Shown here piece after piece: positions 34,896 through 43,839 of a stretch of 64,000 nucleotides of DNA. Source of the DNA: Vibrio sinaloensis (GTDB taxonomy: Bacteria > Pseudomonadota > Gammaproteobacteria > Enterobacterales > Vibrionaceae); the NCBI RefSeq assembly GCF_000808535.1, contig NZ_JWLV01000048.1:186001-250000 (forward strand), written 5' to 3'. The notes beneath the pieces are model-generated. The model saw only the letters and a program-made list of their open reading frames with translations, was not told the origin of the DNA and did not search any database. The translations under genes were made by a program, and so were the position numbers. The first letter of the stretch is position 1. Every line of letters begins with the position of its first letter.

Positions 34896-35861
34896 ATGAG
34901 CAATGAAATGAAAATCCTTTTAGCAAACCCACGCGGTTTTTGTGCCGGTGTTGATCGAGCGATCAGTATCGTTGAGCGTGCGTTAGAAATGTATCAGCCA
35001 CCGATTTATGTACGCCACGAAGTCGTGCATAACCGCTTCGTTGTCGAGGGGCTTAAACAGCGTGGGGCAATCTTTGTCGAAGAGCTGCATGAAGTGCCGG
35101 ACGATAACATTGTCATTTTTTCTGCTCATGGTGTGTCTCAAGCTGTACGCAAAGAAGCGAAAGAGCGTGACTTAACCGTCTTTGATGCGACTTGTCCTCT
35201 TGTGACCAAAGTTCATATGGAAGTGGCTCGCGCGAGTCGTAAGCATATGGAGGTTGTATTGATTGGTCACGCAGGACACCCAGAAGTTGAAGGAACGATG
35301 GGGCAGTATGCTAGTGACCAAGGCGGCATGTATCTGGTTGAGACACCCGCTGACGTCGTAGGGTTGAAAGACAAAGTGAAAGACCCAAGCAACCTTCATT
35401 ATGTAAGTCAAACCACACTATCTGTAGATGAAACGGCGGATGTGATTGAAGAGCTACGCCGAGTATTTCCAGAGATTCAAGGGCCGCGTAAAGACGATAT
35501 TTGTTACGCGACACAAAACCGTCAAGATGCGGTGCGTGAAATGGCGACAGATGTTGACGTAGTGATTGTTGTTGGCTCGAAAAACTCATCAAACTCAACA
35601 CGTTTGAAAGAGCTAGCAGAAAAGCTGGGAACACCGGGCTACTTAACGGACTGCCCAGAAGATATCAAACCTGAGTGGTTCGAAGGTAAAGTGAAAGTCG
35701 GCGTAACCGCCGGCGCATCTGCACCAGAAGAGCTTGTGAATCAAATCCTTGAACGCATCAAAGAGTTGGTTGGCACCCGTTCTGTTGAAGAAATCCAAGG
35801 CCGTGAAGAAAATATGTTCTTTGAAGTGCCTAAAGAGCTACAAATTAAGCAAGTCGACTAG
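34896..35861 (+). CDS. ispH: 4-hydroxy-3-methylbut-2-enyl diphosphate reductase IspH
   Basis: Last enzyme of the MEP isoprenoid pathway (LytB), making IPP and DMAPP. The three cysteines that hold the iron-sulfur cluster are visible in RGFCAGVDRA (near residue 16), ATCPLVTKVH (near 100) and DICYATQNRQ (near 201). The 321-residue reading starts at ATG 34896. An ATG four codons later (34908, MKILLANPRG) matches the E. coli N-terminus and is an equally good start. A strong terminator follows. Confidence 0.96.
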   Translation: MSNEMKILLANPRGFCAGVDRAISIVERALEMYQPPIYVRHEVVHNRFVVEGLKQRGAIFVEELHEVPDDNIVIFSAHGVSQAVRKEAKERDLTVFDATCPLVTKVHMEVARASRKHMEVVLIGHAGHPEVEGTMGQYASDQGGMYLVETPADVVGLKDKVKDPSNLHYVSQTTLSVDETADVIEELRRVFPEIQGPRKDDICYATQNRQDAVREMATDVDVVIVVGSKNSSNSTRLKELAEKLGTPGYLTDCPEDIKPEWFEGKVKVGVTAGASAPEELVNQILERIKELVGTRSVEEIQGREENMFFEVPKELQIKQVD

Positions 35862-35880
35862 GTTTGCATTAAAACCCAAT

Positions 35881-35908
35881 AAGCCAGCGTTTATCGCTGG
35901 CTTTTTTG
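35881..35908 (+). terminator. terminator after ispH
   Basis: AAGCCAGCG-TTTAT-CGCTGGCTT followed by TTTT. Confidence 0.9.
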
Positions 35909-35923
35909 GTTTTGTCTCTCTAA

Positions 35924-35950
35924 AGAAAAGGCTCCCGAAGGAGCCTTAAA
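35924..35950 (-). terminator. terminator after the CstA-family gene
   Basis: On the minus strand AAGGCTCC-TTCG-GGAGCCTT is followed by TTCTTT. TTCG tetraloop. Confidence 0.75.
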
Positions 35951-35974
35951 TGTTTGCAAGCGAAGTGCATTAGC

Positions 35975-37459
35975 TTAGGCAGTTTCTGTGACTGCTTGTG
36001 GTTTCTCTTCATCAGCTAAGTCAGTTTCACCTTTACCTTTCGAGGTTTTGATGACGTATGCTGCGATAGCGATGGCGAAGAGGATACCAGAGACTGTAGA
36101 CACCTGAATCGGTAGCCCAAAGCCTAGTGTGCTGTTGTTAAGGATGAACGTTGCACATACCGTTGTCATGAATAGAGCCGGAACGGTTGTAATCCAGTGC
36201 ATTTTGTTATGACGAAGTAAGTAAGCAGAAGCGGTCCAAAGCATCATAACGGCCGTTGATTGGTTTGCGAAGCCGAAGTAGCGCCAGATAATACCGAAAT
36301 CAACTTGAGTCAAAATACCACCAATGACAAACAGTGGAACGGCCATCATTAGGCGATTACGCAGCGCTTTTTGGTCAACGTTAAAGTACTCAGCTAGGAT
36401 TAAGCGGCTAGAGCGGAACGCAGTGTCACCCGATGTAATAGGAAGGATCACCACACCTAGGAAAGCAATCACACCACCAAACACACCCAGTAAGCCAAAT
36501 GAAGCGCTGTAGACGACATTACCAGGGCCACCATTTTTCACGGCTTCAGATAGCGCATCTAAGTTGCCAAAGAACGATAGGGCAATCGCACACCAGATAA
36601 GAGCAATCACGCCTTCACCGATCATTGCGCCATAGAATACGAAGCGACCGTTTTTCTCATTTTCCATACAGCGAGCCATCAGTGGAGATTGCGTCGCATG
36701 GAAGCCAGAAATCGCACCACAAGCAATGGTGATAAATAGTGCTGGCCACAAAGGCATATCGTTCGGGTTAAGGTTTGTAAACATATCGCTGACTTGGAAA
36801 TCGCCCATCACAGTATGCTCGCTCGAGAAAGCGACCGCAGTCATCAAGCCAACAGACATGAAAATGAGAAGTGCACCAAACAGTGGGTAGAAGCGGCCAA
36901 TGATCTTGTCGACAGGAACAATCGTCGCGATGATGTAGTAAGCAAAGATAGCAACAACCATAGTCGTCATGCTAACGCTTAGGCTGGTTTGATCATTGAT
37001 AAGGTTTGTGATCATACCCGCTGGAGCAGAAACGAAAACAACACCAACAAGCAGTAGGAGGACAATGGCAAAAATGTTCATAAAGTGTTTTGCGCCATTA
37101 CCTAAGTAGCGACCTGTGATAGTTGGGACTGAAGCGCCGCCATTACGCACGGACAACATCCCTGAGAAGTAGTCATGAACTGCGCCAGCGAAAATACAGC
37201 CAATCACAATCCAAAGCATGGCAGCAGGGCCGTATAGTGCGCCCATGATAGGACCGAAGATTGGACCTACACCTGCGATGTTCAGCAACTGGACAAGGTA
37301 AACCTTTTTGGTCGACATTGGTACATAGTCGACACCATCCGTTTTCGTATGAGCGGGTGTCTGGCGTTTTTCGTTGATGCCAAACACTTTCTCAACGAAA
37401 GCTCCGTAAATAAAGTAGCCGCCAATCAATGCCGCCACACAGGTCAAAAACCACAACAT
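35975..37459 (-). CDS. CstA/BtsT-family transporter (probable pyruvate or peptide uptake)
   Basis: A 494-residue inner-membrane protein with about 13 hydrophobic helices and the CstA signature region (DGVDYVPMSTKKVYLVQLLN near residue 42, NIAGVGPIFGPIMGALYGP near 60). E. coli CstA and BtsT are about 700 residues, so this is the short Vibrio form. Family members carry peptides or pyruvate. Five repeats matching the BtsR box lie upstream (37535-37622) and btsS/btsR is 4 kb away, so I infer a BtsSR-controlled, pyruvate-related carrier. V. cholerae annotates the counterpart as cstA. AGGAG precedes the ATG. Confidence 0.88.
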   Translation of the reverse strand: MLWFLTCVAALIGGYFIYGAFVEKVFGINEKRQTPAHTKTDGVDYVPMSTKKVYLVQLLNIAGVGPIFGPIMGALYGPAAMLWIVIGCIFAGAVHDYFSGMLSVRNGGASVPTITGRYLGNGAKHFMNIFAIVLLLLVGVVFVSAPAGMITNLINDQTSLSVSMTTMVVAIFAYYIIATIVPVDKIIGRFYPLFGALLIFMSVGLMTAVAFSSEHTVMGDFQVSDMFTNLNPNDMPLWPALFITIACGAISGFHATQSPLMARCMENEKNGRFVFYGAMIGEGVIALIWCAIALSFFGNLDALSEAVKNGGPGNVVYSASFGLLGVFGGVIAFLGVVILPITSGDTAFRSSRLILAEYFNVDQKALRNRLMMAVPLFVIGGILTQVDFGIIWRYFGFANQSTAVMMLWTASAYLLRHNKMHWITTVPALFMTTVCATFILNNSTLGFGLPIQVSTVSGILFAIAIAAYVIKTSKGKGETDLADEEKPQAVTETA

Positions 37460-37493
37460 AACACTTGCTCCTTAGTATTTAAGCTCACGATGC

Positions 37494-37499
37494 ATATTA
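37494..37499 (-). promoter_or_regulatory. possible -10 of the CstA-family gene promoter
   Basis: TAATAT on the minus strand with a poor -35 (ATGTTT, 17-base spacing) would start RNA near 37487. The nearest BtsR-type repeat is then centred near -51, a usual activator position. Confidence 0.4.
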
Positions 37500-37534
37500 C
37501 GGAAGGATTAAGAAAGAAACATTCGCTTATGAAG

Positions 37535-37622
37535 TGAGTGGTCGTATCCAGAATTGAACGGTATCGACGTCAGTTAAGTGGTTTTCATCGTTCGTAAGTG
37601 GCAATTTGGGGTGTTTAGTGGT
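37535..37622 (-). promoter_or_regulatory. five tandem BtsR-type boxes at 20-bp spacing
   Basis: On the minus strand the boxes read ACCACTCA (37535-37542), ACCGTTCA (37555-37562), ACCACTTA (37575-37582), GCCACTTA (37595-37602) and ACCACTAA (37615-37622). The E. coli BtsR (YehT) box is ACC(G/A)CT(C/T)A: two copies match fully and three have one mismatch. Start-to-start spacing is exactly 20 bases throughout. The intervening bases are unrelated, so this is a phased array of binding sites and not a simple tandem duplication. Confidence 0.75.
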
Positions 37623-37660
37623 TTAGTTAAATAAGAATCCAAGAAAATGAAGAAAAAACA

Positions 37661-38002
37661 ATGAGAAAACTGATTATCGGCTTACTCTCCATCCTACTGG
37701 CAGCGTGCTCGGCCTCTCCAGAAGAGCTTGCCCAACAAGGGGATTGGTATCAAATTGGTTATCAAGATGGCGTGGCAGGTCACACTCAGCGCTCCGTCAA
37801 GAACCTCTCCCGTCTTGGTTCTGCCAAATATGGGGAATATGAACAAGGGTATATGGATGGAGTGAACGAATACTGTAACCCTAATTTTGCTTATCAGATT
37901 GGCTTATCTGGTCAATACTACGAAGGGGTCTGCGAAGGGACTCAATATGGGCAGAAATTCCGTATGGAATGGCAACGGGGTTGGAACGACTTCAATCAAT
38001 AG
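37661..38002 (+). CDS. DUF2799-type lipoprotein
   Basis: A 113-residue protein with a lipoprotein signal peptide (LSILLAACSAS, lipobox cysteine about residue 16), so it should be anchored in the outer or inner membrane. The rest is rich in aromatic residues and glycine with repeated WYQIGYQDGVAGH / YEQGYMDGVNEYC-like segments, typical of DUF2799. Function unknown. Its start is 38 bases from the BtsR-box array on the divergent side, so shared regulation is possible. Confidence 0.85.
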   Translation: MRKLIIGLLSILLAACSASPEELAQQGDWYQIGYQDGVAGHTQRSVKNLSRLGSAKYGEYEQGYMDGVNEYCNPNFAYQIGLSGQYYEGVCEGTQYGQKFRMEWQRGWNDFNQ

Positions 38003-38040
38003 TTGGGATTAAGGGAGAGAGGCTCTCCCTTTCGACTGAT

Positions 38041-38970
38041 CTAGGATTGATTGTGGTGATGCTGCACCGCTTTTCGTAGAAAGCCATCTTGGTGATGCAA
38101 CTGTTTACGAGCAGAGGGAAGATCCATACCTGTTAGAATCATGAGAATCGCCAGTTTTACATCGTAGTCGGTCTGTTCGAGTGTGCTGGTGGCCTGATTT
38201 TTATCGCAGTCGGTGGCTTGCATCACGATTCGAGCAGCACGCGCAACCAACTTCTTATTGGTCGCTTTCACATCGACCATGAGGTTTTGGTAACTTTTGC
38301 CCAAACGAATCATACTTGCTGTGGTAAGCATATTAAGCACTAACTTTTGCGCGGTACCGGATTTTAATCGGGTTGAGCCGGTGAGCGCTTCTGGGCCAAC
38401 CACCGGGCTTATCGCAATGTCGGCGATATCCGCAATGGTGGAATCGGGATTACACGAAAGGGCAATGGTCGTTGCTCCCATCTCATTTGCGTACTCCAGT
38501 GCACCAATCACATAAGGCGTTCGTCCACTTGCTGCGATGCCGACGACCACATCTTTCTGACTAAACTGGATTGATTTAAGATCATCGACGCCTAAGGTGA
38601 GTGAGTCTTCCGCGCCTTCTTTGGCTTTCAAAATTGCACTTGGCCCCCCTGCGATCAAGCCTATGACCATTTGATCGGAGACGCCAAACGTTGGCGGACA
38701 TTCAGACGCATCCAAAACGCCCAAGCGCCCACTGGTGCCTGCGCCCATGTAGATAAGCCGACCGCCCACTTTGAAGGCTTCGGTGATTTTGTCTACAGCC
38801 AGTGCAATTTCGGGAAGCACCTTTTCTACCGCAAGTGGTACCAATTGATCTTGTTGATTAATTCTTTGCACAATCTCAAGGGAAGGAAGAAGGTCGATGT
38901 CCATGGTTTCAGGATTTCGACCTTCTGAGACAAGGTGAGAAAGTGCAGCGATCAGTGCATCGTTAGTCAT
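38041..38970 (-). CDS. murQ: N-acetylmuramic acid 6-phosphate etherase MurQ
   Basis: Cleaves the lactyl ether of MurNAc-6-P to give GlcNAc-6-P, a step in peptidoglycan recycling. The 309-residue product has the SIS domain with GAGTSGRLGVLDASECPPTFG (about residues 76-96) and the later motif GPEALTGSTRLKSGTAQKLVLN. It starts 8 bases after anmK on the same strand, so AnmK product flows directly to MurQ. Confidence 0.96.
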   Translation of the reverse strand: MTNDALIAALSHLVSEGRNPETMDIDLLPSLEIVQRINQQDQLVPLAVEKVLPEIALAVDKITEAFKVGGRLIYMGAGTSGRLGVLDASECPPTFGVSDQMVIGLIAGGPSAILKAKEGAEDSLTLGVDDLKSIQFSQKDVVVGIAASGRTPYVIGALEYANEMGATTIALSCNPDSTIADIADIAISPVVGPEALTGSTRLKSGTAQKLVLNMLTTASMIRLGKSYQNLMVDVKATNKKLVARAARIVMQATDCDKNQATSTLEQTDYDVKLAILMILTGMDLPSARKQLHHQDGFLRKAVQHHHNQS

Positions 38971-38978
38971 GTTAGGTC

Positions 38979-40094
38979 CTAATTGTCAGCAAAATACATC
39001 ACACCAAGAGATACCGCTTTTGAGGCTCCGGTGACTTCGGGAAGATTACTTGGCAGATTATGCATGCGGCGATAGGCAAGCCAAGCAAAGGCCATTGCTT
39101 CCATATTGTCGCCGTCGATACCTCGGCTATCTGTTGTTGCCATCTTCCATTGTGGTAACAAGGCTTGTAAGCGATCCATAAGGAGCGGATTACGTGCGCC
39201 GCCACCGCAGACGAGTAGTTCTGGTAACAGGCCAGAGGCAAACGCTTCGACCTGCTGAGAAATGGTTAGTGCGCTAAACTCGCATAAAGTGCGTTGGACA
39301 TCTTCAGCAGATACAGAGTGCTCTGCCAGCTTGCTGTTTAGCCACTCAAGATTGAATAACTCTCTTCCGGTACTTTTCGGCGCAGGTAGCGCAAAATATG
39401 GCTCACTTAGAAGATCATTCAGTAGAGGCTGGTGAATATCTCCTTGTAAAGCGAATTGCGCGCCGCGATCAAACGCTAGGCCCAACTGTTTTTGACACCA
39501 AGCGTCTATGAGCATGTTCCCAGGCCCAGTGTCGTAACCTAAGACGGCTTTGCCCGGTTGAAGAACTGAAATATTAGCGATCCCCCCAATATTGAGGATG
39601 ACCGTGGTGGCCTCTTGTGGTTCAAAGAGCGCTTGGTGAAAAGCGGGCACTAAAGGGGCGCCTTGTCCTCCTAACGCCATATCTTTGCGTCTAAAATCAG
39701 CAATCGTCGTGATTCCTGTGCGAGCGGCAATGATATTGGCATCACCCAACTGGATCGTAAATGGGAATGGGGCACTAGGGTTGTGGTAGACCGTTTGCCC
39801 GTGATTGCCGATGGCGCAAATTTGATCGGCTTGATAGCCACTTTTATCGAGCAAGGCTTGAATTGCATTGGCGTAGAGAACACCGAGCTCATGATCTAGT
39901 TGACCAATGTCGACTAAATTGGTGGCTTGACCGGTACAGACGTTAAGGACGCGCTGCTTAAGTTGTTCGGGGTAAGGGTAGTCATTGGCAGCCAATAGCT
40001 TGGGCTGCCCAGAGTCCATTTCAATAATAACAGTATCGACACCATCTAGACTGGTGCCGGACATCACTCCGATATATCGCTCTTTTGTCGTCAT
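38979..40094 (-). CDS. anmK: anhydro-N-acetylmuramic acid kinase AnmK
   Basis: Opens and phosphorylates anhydro-MurNAc to MurNAc-6-P in wall recycling. The 371-residue product has the kinase motif GVMSGTSLDGVDTVI near the N-terminus, the GNHGQTVYHNP motif near 97, and NIGGIANISVL near 170. A TTG two codons upstream (40100) extends the frame, but the ATG at 40094 is preferred. It is divergent from nagZ, which makes its substrate upstream in the pathway. Confidence 0.96.
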   Translation of the reverse strand: MTTKERYIGVMSGTSLDGVDTVIIEMDSGQPKLLAANDYPYPEQLKQRVLNVCTGQATNLVDIGQLDHELGVLYANAIQALLDKSGYQADQICAIGNHGQTVYHNPSAPFPFTIQLGDANIIAARTGITTIADFRRKDMALGGQGAPLVPAFHQALFEPQEATTVILNIGGIANISVLQPGKAVLGYDTGPGNMLIDAWCQKQLGLAFDRGAQFALQGDIHQPLLNDLLSEPYFALPAPKSTGRELFNLEWLNSKLAEHSVSAEDVQRTLCEFSALTISQQVEAFASGLLPELLVCGGGARNPLLMDRLQALLPQWKMATTDSRGIDGDNMEAMAFAWLAYRRMHNLPSNLPEVTGASKAVSLGVMYFADN

Positions 40095-40194
40095 ACCCAA
40101 ATTTTACTACGCCTGACAGAGATTCCATTGTAAACAGAGAATAATCCTAATACTCTCGGCAGCATAGCGAAAATTCAGTTTGGCTGGAGCAATT

Positions 40195-41181
40195 ATGGGA
40201 CCATTATGGCTGGATGTGGAAGGCTGTGAGCTAACCGCAGAAGATAAAGAAATTCTAGAGCACCCGACGGTTGGTGGCGTGATCCTATTTTCACGTAATT
40301 ATCATGATAATCAACAACTCTTGGCACTCAATCAATCCATTCGTCGAGCGGCAAAACGTCCTATCTTAATCGGTGTTGATCAAGAAGGGGGCCGTGTACA
40401 ACGTTTTCGTGAGGGCTTTACGATCATTCCTGCAGCGCAAGAGTTTGCAAAGCGAGCTGATGGAGAGGTGCTCGCCCGACAAGCTGGCTGGCTGATGGCG
40501 GCAGAGCTGATTGCTCACGATATTGACCTGAGTTTCGCACCTGTGCTGGATAAAGGGCATCAATGTAAGGCGATCGGTAACCGAGCGTTTGGCGATGATG
40601 TTGAGTCGATAGTACGTCATAGCACCGCGTATATGCAGGGGATGAAGTCAGTTGGAATGGCAACCACGGGTAAACATTTTCCTGGTCATGGTGGGGTGGT
40701 GGCAGATTCTCATTTGGAGACTCCGTACGATCAACGTGACACAATTTTTCATGTTGATATGCAGGTATTTAAGGCTCAAATCGACAGTGGCATCTTAGAT
40801 GCAATGATGCCCGCGCATGTGATTTACCCTCATTATGACGATCAACCTGCTAGCGGCTCTGCGTATTGGTTGCAGCAAGTACTTCGAGAGCAACTTGGTT
40901 TTAAAGGCATTGTTTTTTCTGATGATCTCTCTATGGAAGGCGCTGCGATCATGGGAGGTCCAGCCGAGCGAGCTCACCAAGCGATGGTGGCTGGGTGCGA
41001 TATGATTCTGGTGTGCAACAATCGACAGGCGCAGGTAGAGGTATTAGATAACCTGCCGATTATGGAAACGCCGGGAGCCGAAGTACTGCTCAAGCAGCAA
41101 AGTTTTACCTTGTCGCAGGTTCAATCCAGTGACGAGTGGAAGCAAGCATCAGAAGCGATGAAACGCATTACTGAGCAATAA
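40195..41181 (+). CDS. nagZ: beta-N-acetylglucosaminidase NagZ
   Basis: Cytosolic glycoside hydrolase family 3 enzyme that removes GlcNAc from recycled anhydromuropeptides. The 328-residue product has the family signature GKHFPGHGGVVADSH (about residues 158-172, with the Asp-His dyad loop) and the nucleophile in VFSDDLSMEGAA near 240. The frame is open from a TTG at 40180, but ATG 40195 gives the standard N-terminus MGPLWLDVEG. Together with anmK and murQ it forms a compact recycling locus. Confidence 0.95.
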   Translation: MGPLWLDVEGCELTAEDKEILEHPTVGGVILFSRNYHDNQQLLALNQSIRRAAKRPILIGVDQEGGRVQRFREGFTIIPAAQEFAKRADGEVLARQAGWLMAAELIAHDIDLSFAPVLDKGHQCKAIGNRAFGDDVESIVRHSTAYMQGMKSVGMATTGKHFPGHGGVVADSHLETPYDQRDTIFHVDMQVFKAQIDSGILDAMMPAHVIYPHYDDQPASGSAYWLQQVLREQLGFKGIVFSDDLSMEGAAIMGGPAERAHQAMVAGCDMILVCNNRQAQVEVLDNLPIMETPGAEVLLKQQSFTLSQVQSSDEWKQASEAMKRITEQ

Positions 41182-41212
41182 AAAAACCGCCACATTGAGT
41201 GGCTGTTTTTTT
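41180..41212. terminator. bidirectional terminator between nagZ and btsR
   Basis: AAAAAACCGCCAC-ATTG-AGTGGCTGTTTTTTT forms a stem with one mismatch. It has A and T runs on the two sides and serves both convergent genes. Confidence 0.8.
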
Positions 41213-41226
41213 AAGAAGTTTATAGC

Positions 41227-41946
41227 TTAATGGAAGCCCAATAATTCTTTGAGACTTTTGAGGTATCGGCGGCTCACGGGCAACGGGTGATCGCTGGTGG
41301 TGACAATCTCAGCAAGTCCATTTTCTAATAGTTTTATCTCTTTAATCGCTTGGACATTGATTAAGAATTGTCGATGGCAGCGCACTAAGTTGGTTTTTTC
41401 TTCCAGTACTTTTAGTGTCAGCTGAGAGGTCGCCTTTTGCTGCGCCGTTTGCACATGTACACCACTAATATCGCTGTAGGCGAACTCGACTTCTTTGGTC
41501 GGGATGATCACGATGCGATTCAAACCAATACAAGGGATTTGATCCAAACATTGTGGAGAGACGGCGCTGATTTGCTCTAACGTATTTTGCTGAGATTTGA
41601 GCAAGCGACGCACCGTTTTGTCTAGGCGTTGGGTATCCACAGGTTTGAGCAGGTAGTCAAAGGCGTTATCTTCGAATGCCTGAATAGCGAACTCGTCATA
41701 CGCAGTGACAAATACCACCTTAGGCATGGTGTCTGGATCGAGCATTCCAAGCAGTTCAATGCCCGTAATTTGCGGCATTTGGATATCAAGGAACACCACA
41801 TCTGGCTTGAGTTGGTTGATAAATTTTAGCCCTTCAATGGCATTGCTGGCTTGGGCTATGACTTCAATTTTTCCGGTCTCTTCCAAGAGTTCTGTTAACT
41901 CTTCACGAGCAAACAATTCGTCATCAATGACTACTGCAGATAGCAT
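41227..41946 (-). CDS. btsR: LytTR response regulator BtsR
   Basis: Response regulator of the BtsS/BtsR (YehU/YehT) pyruvate-sensing system. The 239-residue product has a receiver domain with the acidic pair VIDDE at residue 7-11 and the phosphoacceptor in VVFLDIQMPQ near 54, then a LytTR DNA-binding domain (about 140-238, CIGLNRIVIIPTKEVEFAYSD onward). LytTR proteins bind direct repeats about two turns apart, like those upstream of the CstA-family gene. It starts 9 bases after btsS. Confidence 0.92.
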   Translation of the reverse strand: MLSAVVIDDELFAREELTELLEETGKIEVIAQASNAIEGLKFINQLKPDVVFLDIQMPQITGIELLGMLDPDTMPKVVFVTAYDEFAIQAFEDNAFDYLLKPVDTQRLDKTVRRLLKSQQNTLEQISAVSPQCLDQIPCIGLNRIVIIPTKEVEFAYSDISGVHVQTAQQKATSQLTLKVLEEKTNLVRCHRQFLINVQAIKEIKLLENGLAEIVTTSDHPLPVSRRYLKSLKELLGFH

Positions 41947-41955
41947 GCGTGTACC

Positions 41956-43632
41956 TTAATACGTGTTTTCATCGGGAATGATAAAGCTCATTCGGGTCGA
42001 TTGGTTCGCTTCAACTTCAATTGTGAGAGCCGCCGCACGTCCAAATTTATTGGTAAGACGTTTATCAACAATTTGCATCCCTAGTCCAACGTGCTCGTCA
42101 TGGGGAGGACGATAGCTCCCCGCATTATCCTCGACTGTGATCTGAACGCCGTGTTCTTTCTGTTGGCTATAAATTTTGATTTGGCCACCTTCAAGTAGAT
42201 GGGAAATACCATGTTTAATGGCATTTTCGACCAGAGGCTGCAATGTGAAGGTGGGCAGTTTACGTTGCAGCAGGTTTTTATCAATATCGATTTCAACTTC
42301 TAGTCGATCGGTGAAGCGGGCTTTTTCTATCGTCAGGTAAGCATTCACATGCGCCAACTCTTCTTCTAGCGTTACCGTCTCGATGCTTTGTTTCAAATTA
42401 CTGCGAAAGAACTGAGACAAATGTTGGATGAGCTCACGTGCTTTGTTGGGATCTCGCCTGACGACGGCACTGATGGTGTTCAATGCATTAAATAAGAAAT
42501 GTGGGTTGACCTGAGCATGCAACAACTTAATTTCGGCTTGAGCAAGTAAGGTTCGTTTTTGTTGATAGTCGCCAAACAAGATCTGGCTAGAGAGGAGTTG
42601 TGCAATACCTTCAGCCATCGACATATTGATGGTCGAGAAGAGTTTACGTTTAGGTTCATAAAGCTTAATCGTGCCGATGACTTTATCACCCGCTCGCAGC
42701 GGAATAATCAATGCAGAGCCGAGTTTGCAGTCTGGATTGAGTGAACATTGGTAAGGCTTTTCTTTTCCATCCAGGTAGATAATGTCATTTTGGCCAATTG
42801 CATCTAAAGTGCTTTGTGATGAGATGGGGGTTTCGGGCTTGTGGTGATCATCGCCAATGCCGACAAAAGCCAGAATTTTTTGGTCATCAGTGATTGAGAC
42901 GGCGCCGACATTGGTCTCTTCATAAATGATTCGAGCGATTTTTTCGGCGTTTTGACTGTTGAATCCAGAAGCGAGTATACCGACGGATCGCTCTGCAATA
43001 TTTAATGCTCGGCGTGAGAAAGTGGCGGAGTATTCTTCAAAAATGGTTTTTCGATCCAGAAGGATACTCATAAACAGCGCTGCACCAACGGAGTTGGCAA
43101 TGATCATTGGCGCTGCAATGGCGGAGACCAAGTCATAGGCTTGAATAAAGGGTTTGGCGACGATCAAGATGATCACCATTTGGACGATCTCGGCCACTAG
43201 AGTTACAGCAAACACGACGCTGGGGTTAAACAGTTGGTCGCTTTTTCCTTTGCGCACAAAGTAGGTATGGAGTAATCCGCCAATCAGCCCTTCAGCAGTG
43301 GTCGATATGGTGCACGCCAAGTCGGTGAAGCCGCCGAGCGTGTAACGATGGATACCTCCGGTTAAGCCGACAAAAAATCCCACCACTGGACCGCCGAATA
43401 ACCCGCCCATCACGGCACCGATCGCCCTTGTATTGGCGATAGCGTCGTTGATCTGCAATCCAAAGTAAGTGCCCATCACGCAAAATAGTGAAAACAACAC
43501 ATAAACCGTGACTTTGTGCGACAGTCGGTTGGAAATGGTAAACAGTGGCAGAAAAATGGGTGTCTTACTCAGCATGTAGGCAAGAACAAGGTAGACACAC
43601 ATCTGCTGAAGCAGGGAGAGAATTAAGTCCAT
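41956..43632 (-). CDS. btsS: LytS-type sensor histidine kinase BtsS
   Basis: Membrane sensor kinase partner of BtsR; in E. coli the ligand is pyruvate. The 558-residue product has five or six N-terminal membrane segments of the 5TM-5TMR_LYT type (to about 190, with GGLFGGPVVGFFVGLTGGIHRY), a GAF-like domain (about 210-350), and a His_kinase domain with VNPHFLFNALNTISAVVRR (phospho-His near 372) and the ATP-binding NAIKHG and GLGMQIVDKRL. The 5TM region and the btsS-btsR order support Bts rather than another LytS system. Confidence 0.92.
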   Translation of the reverse strand: MDLILSLLQQMCVYLVLAYMLSKTPIFLPLFTISNRLSHKVTVYVLFSLFCVMGTYFGLQINDAIANTRAIGAVMGGLFGGPVVGFFVGLTGGIHRYTLGGFTDLACTISTTAEGLIGGLLHTYFVRKGKSDQLFNPSVVFAVTLVAEIVQMVIILIVAKPFIQAYDLVSAIAAPMIIANSVGAALFMSILLDRKTIFEEYSATFSRRALNIAERSVGILASGFNSQNAEKIARIIYEETNVGAVSITDDQKILAFVGIGDDHHKPETPISSQSTLDAIGQNDIIYLDGKEKPYQCSLNPDCKLGSALIIPLRAGDKVIGTIKLYEPKRKLFSTINMSMAEGIAQLLSSQILFGDYQQKRTLLAQAEIKLLHAQVNPHFLFNALNTISAVVRRDPNKARELIQHLSQFFRSNLKQSIETVTLEEELAHVNAYLTIEKARFTDRLEVEIDIDKNLLQRKLPTFTLQPLVENAIKHGISHLLEGGQIKIYSQQKEHGVQITVEDNAGSYRPPHDEHVGLGMQIVDKRLTNKFGRAAALTIEVEANQSTRMSFIIPDENTY

Positions 43633-43732
43633 AACTTTTTCAGTTGTTGGTTTTCAACTATTTTAGAGAACTTTCCCTACAGAAAGTATGTTTGACTCGC
43701 GATTTTTATCTTTAGATGTAAAAAACACTGCG

Positions 43733-43750
43733 TGTAAACTAAAATTTACA
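43733..43750. promoter_or_regulatory. TyrR box upstream of aroF
   Basis: TGTAAACTAAAATTTACA is a perfect match to the strong TyrR box TGTAAA-N6-TTTACA. It lies 119 bases before the chosen aroF start. A TTGACT at 43692-43697 could be a -35 element nearby. Confidence 0.8.
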
Positions 43751-43839
43751 CATGGTGTTTTTTTAAGTTTACGGTTGAAATCTAAATTTAGCCTGTTATT
43801 GTGTCGTTATTCCTCGCTCAATATGAAAGGATAATTGAG

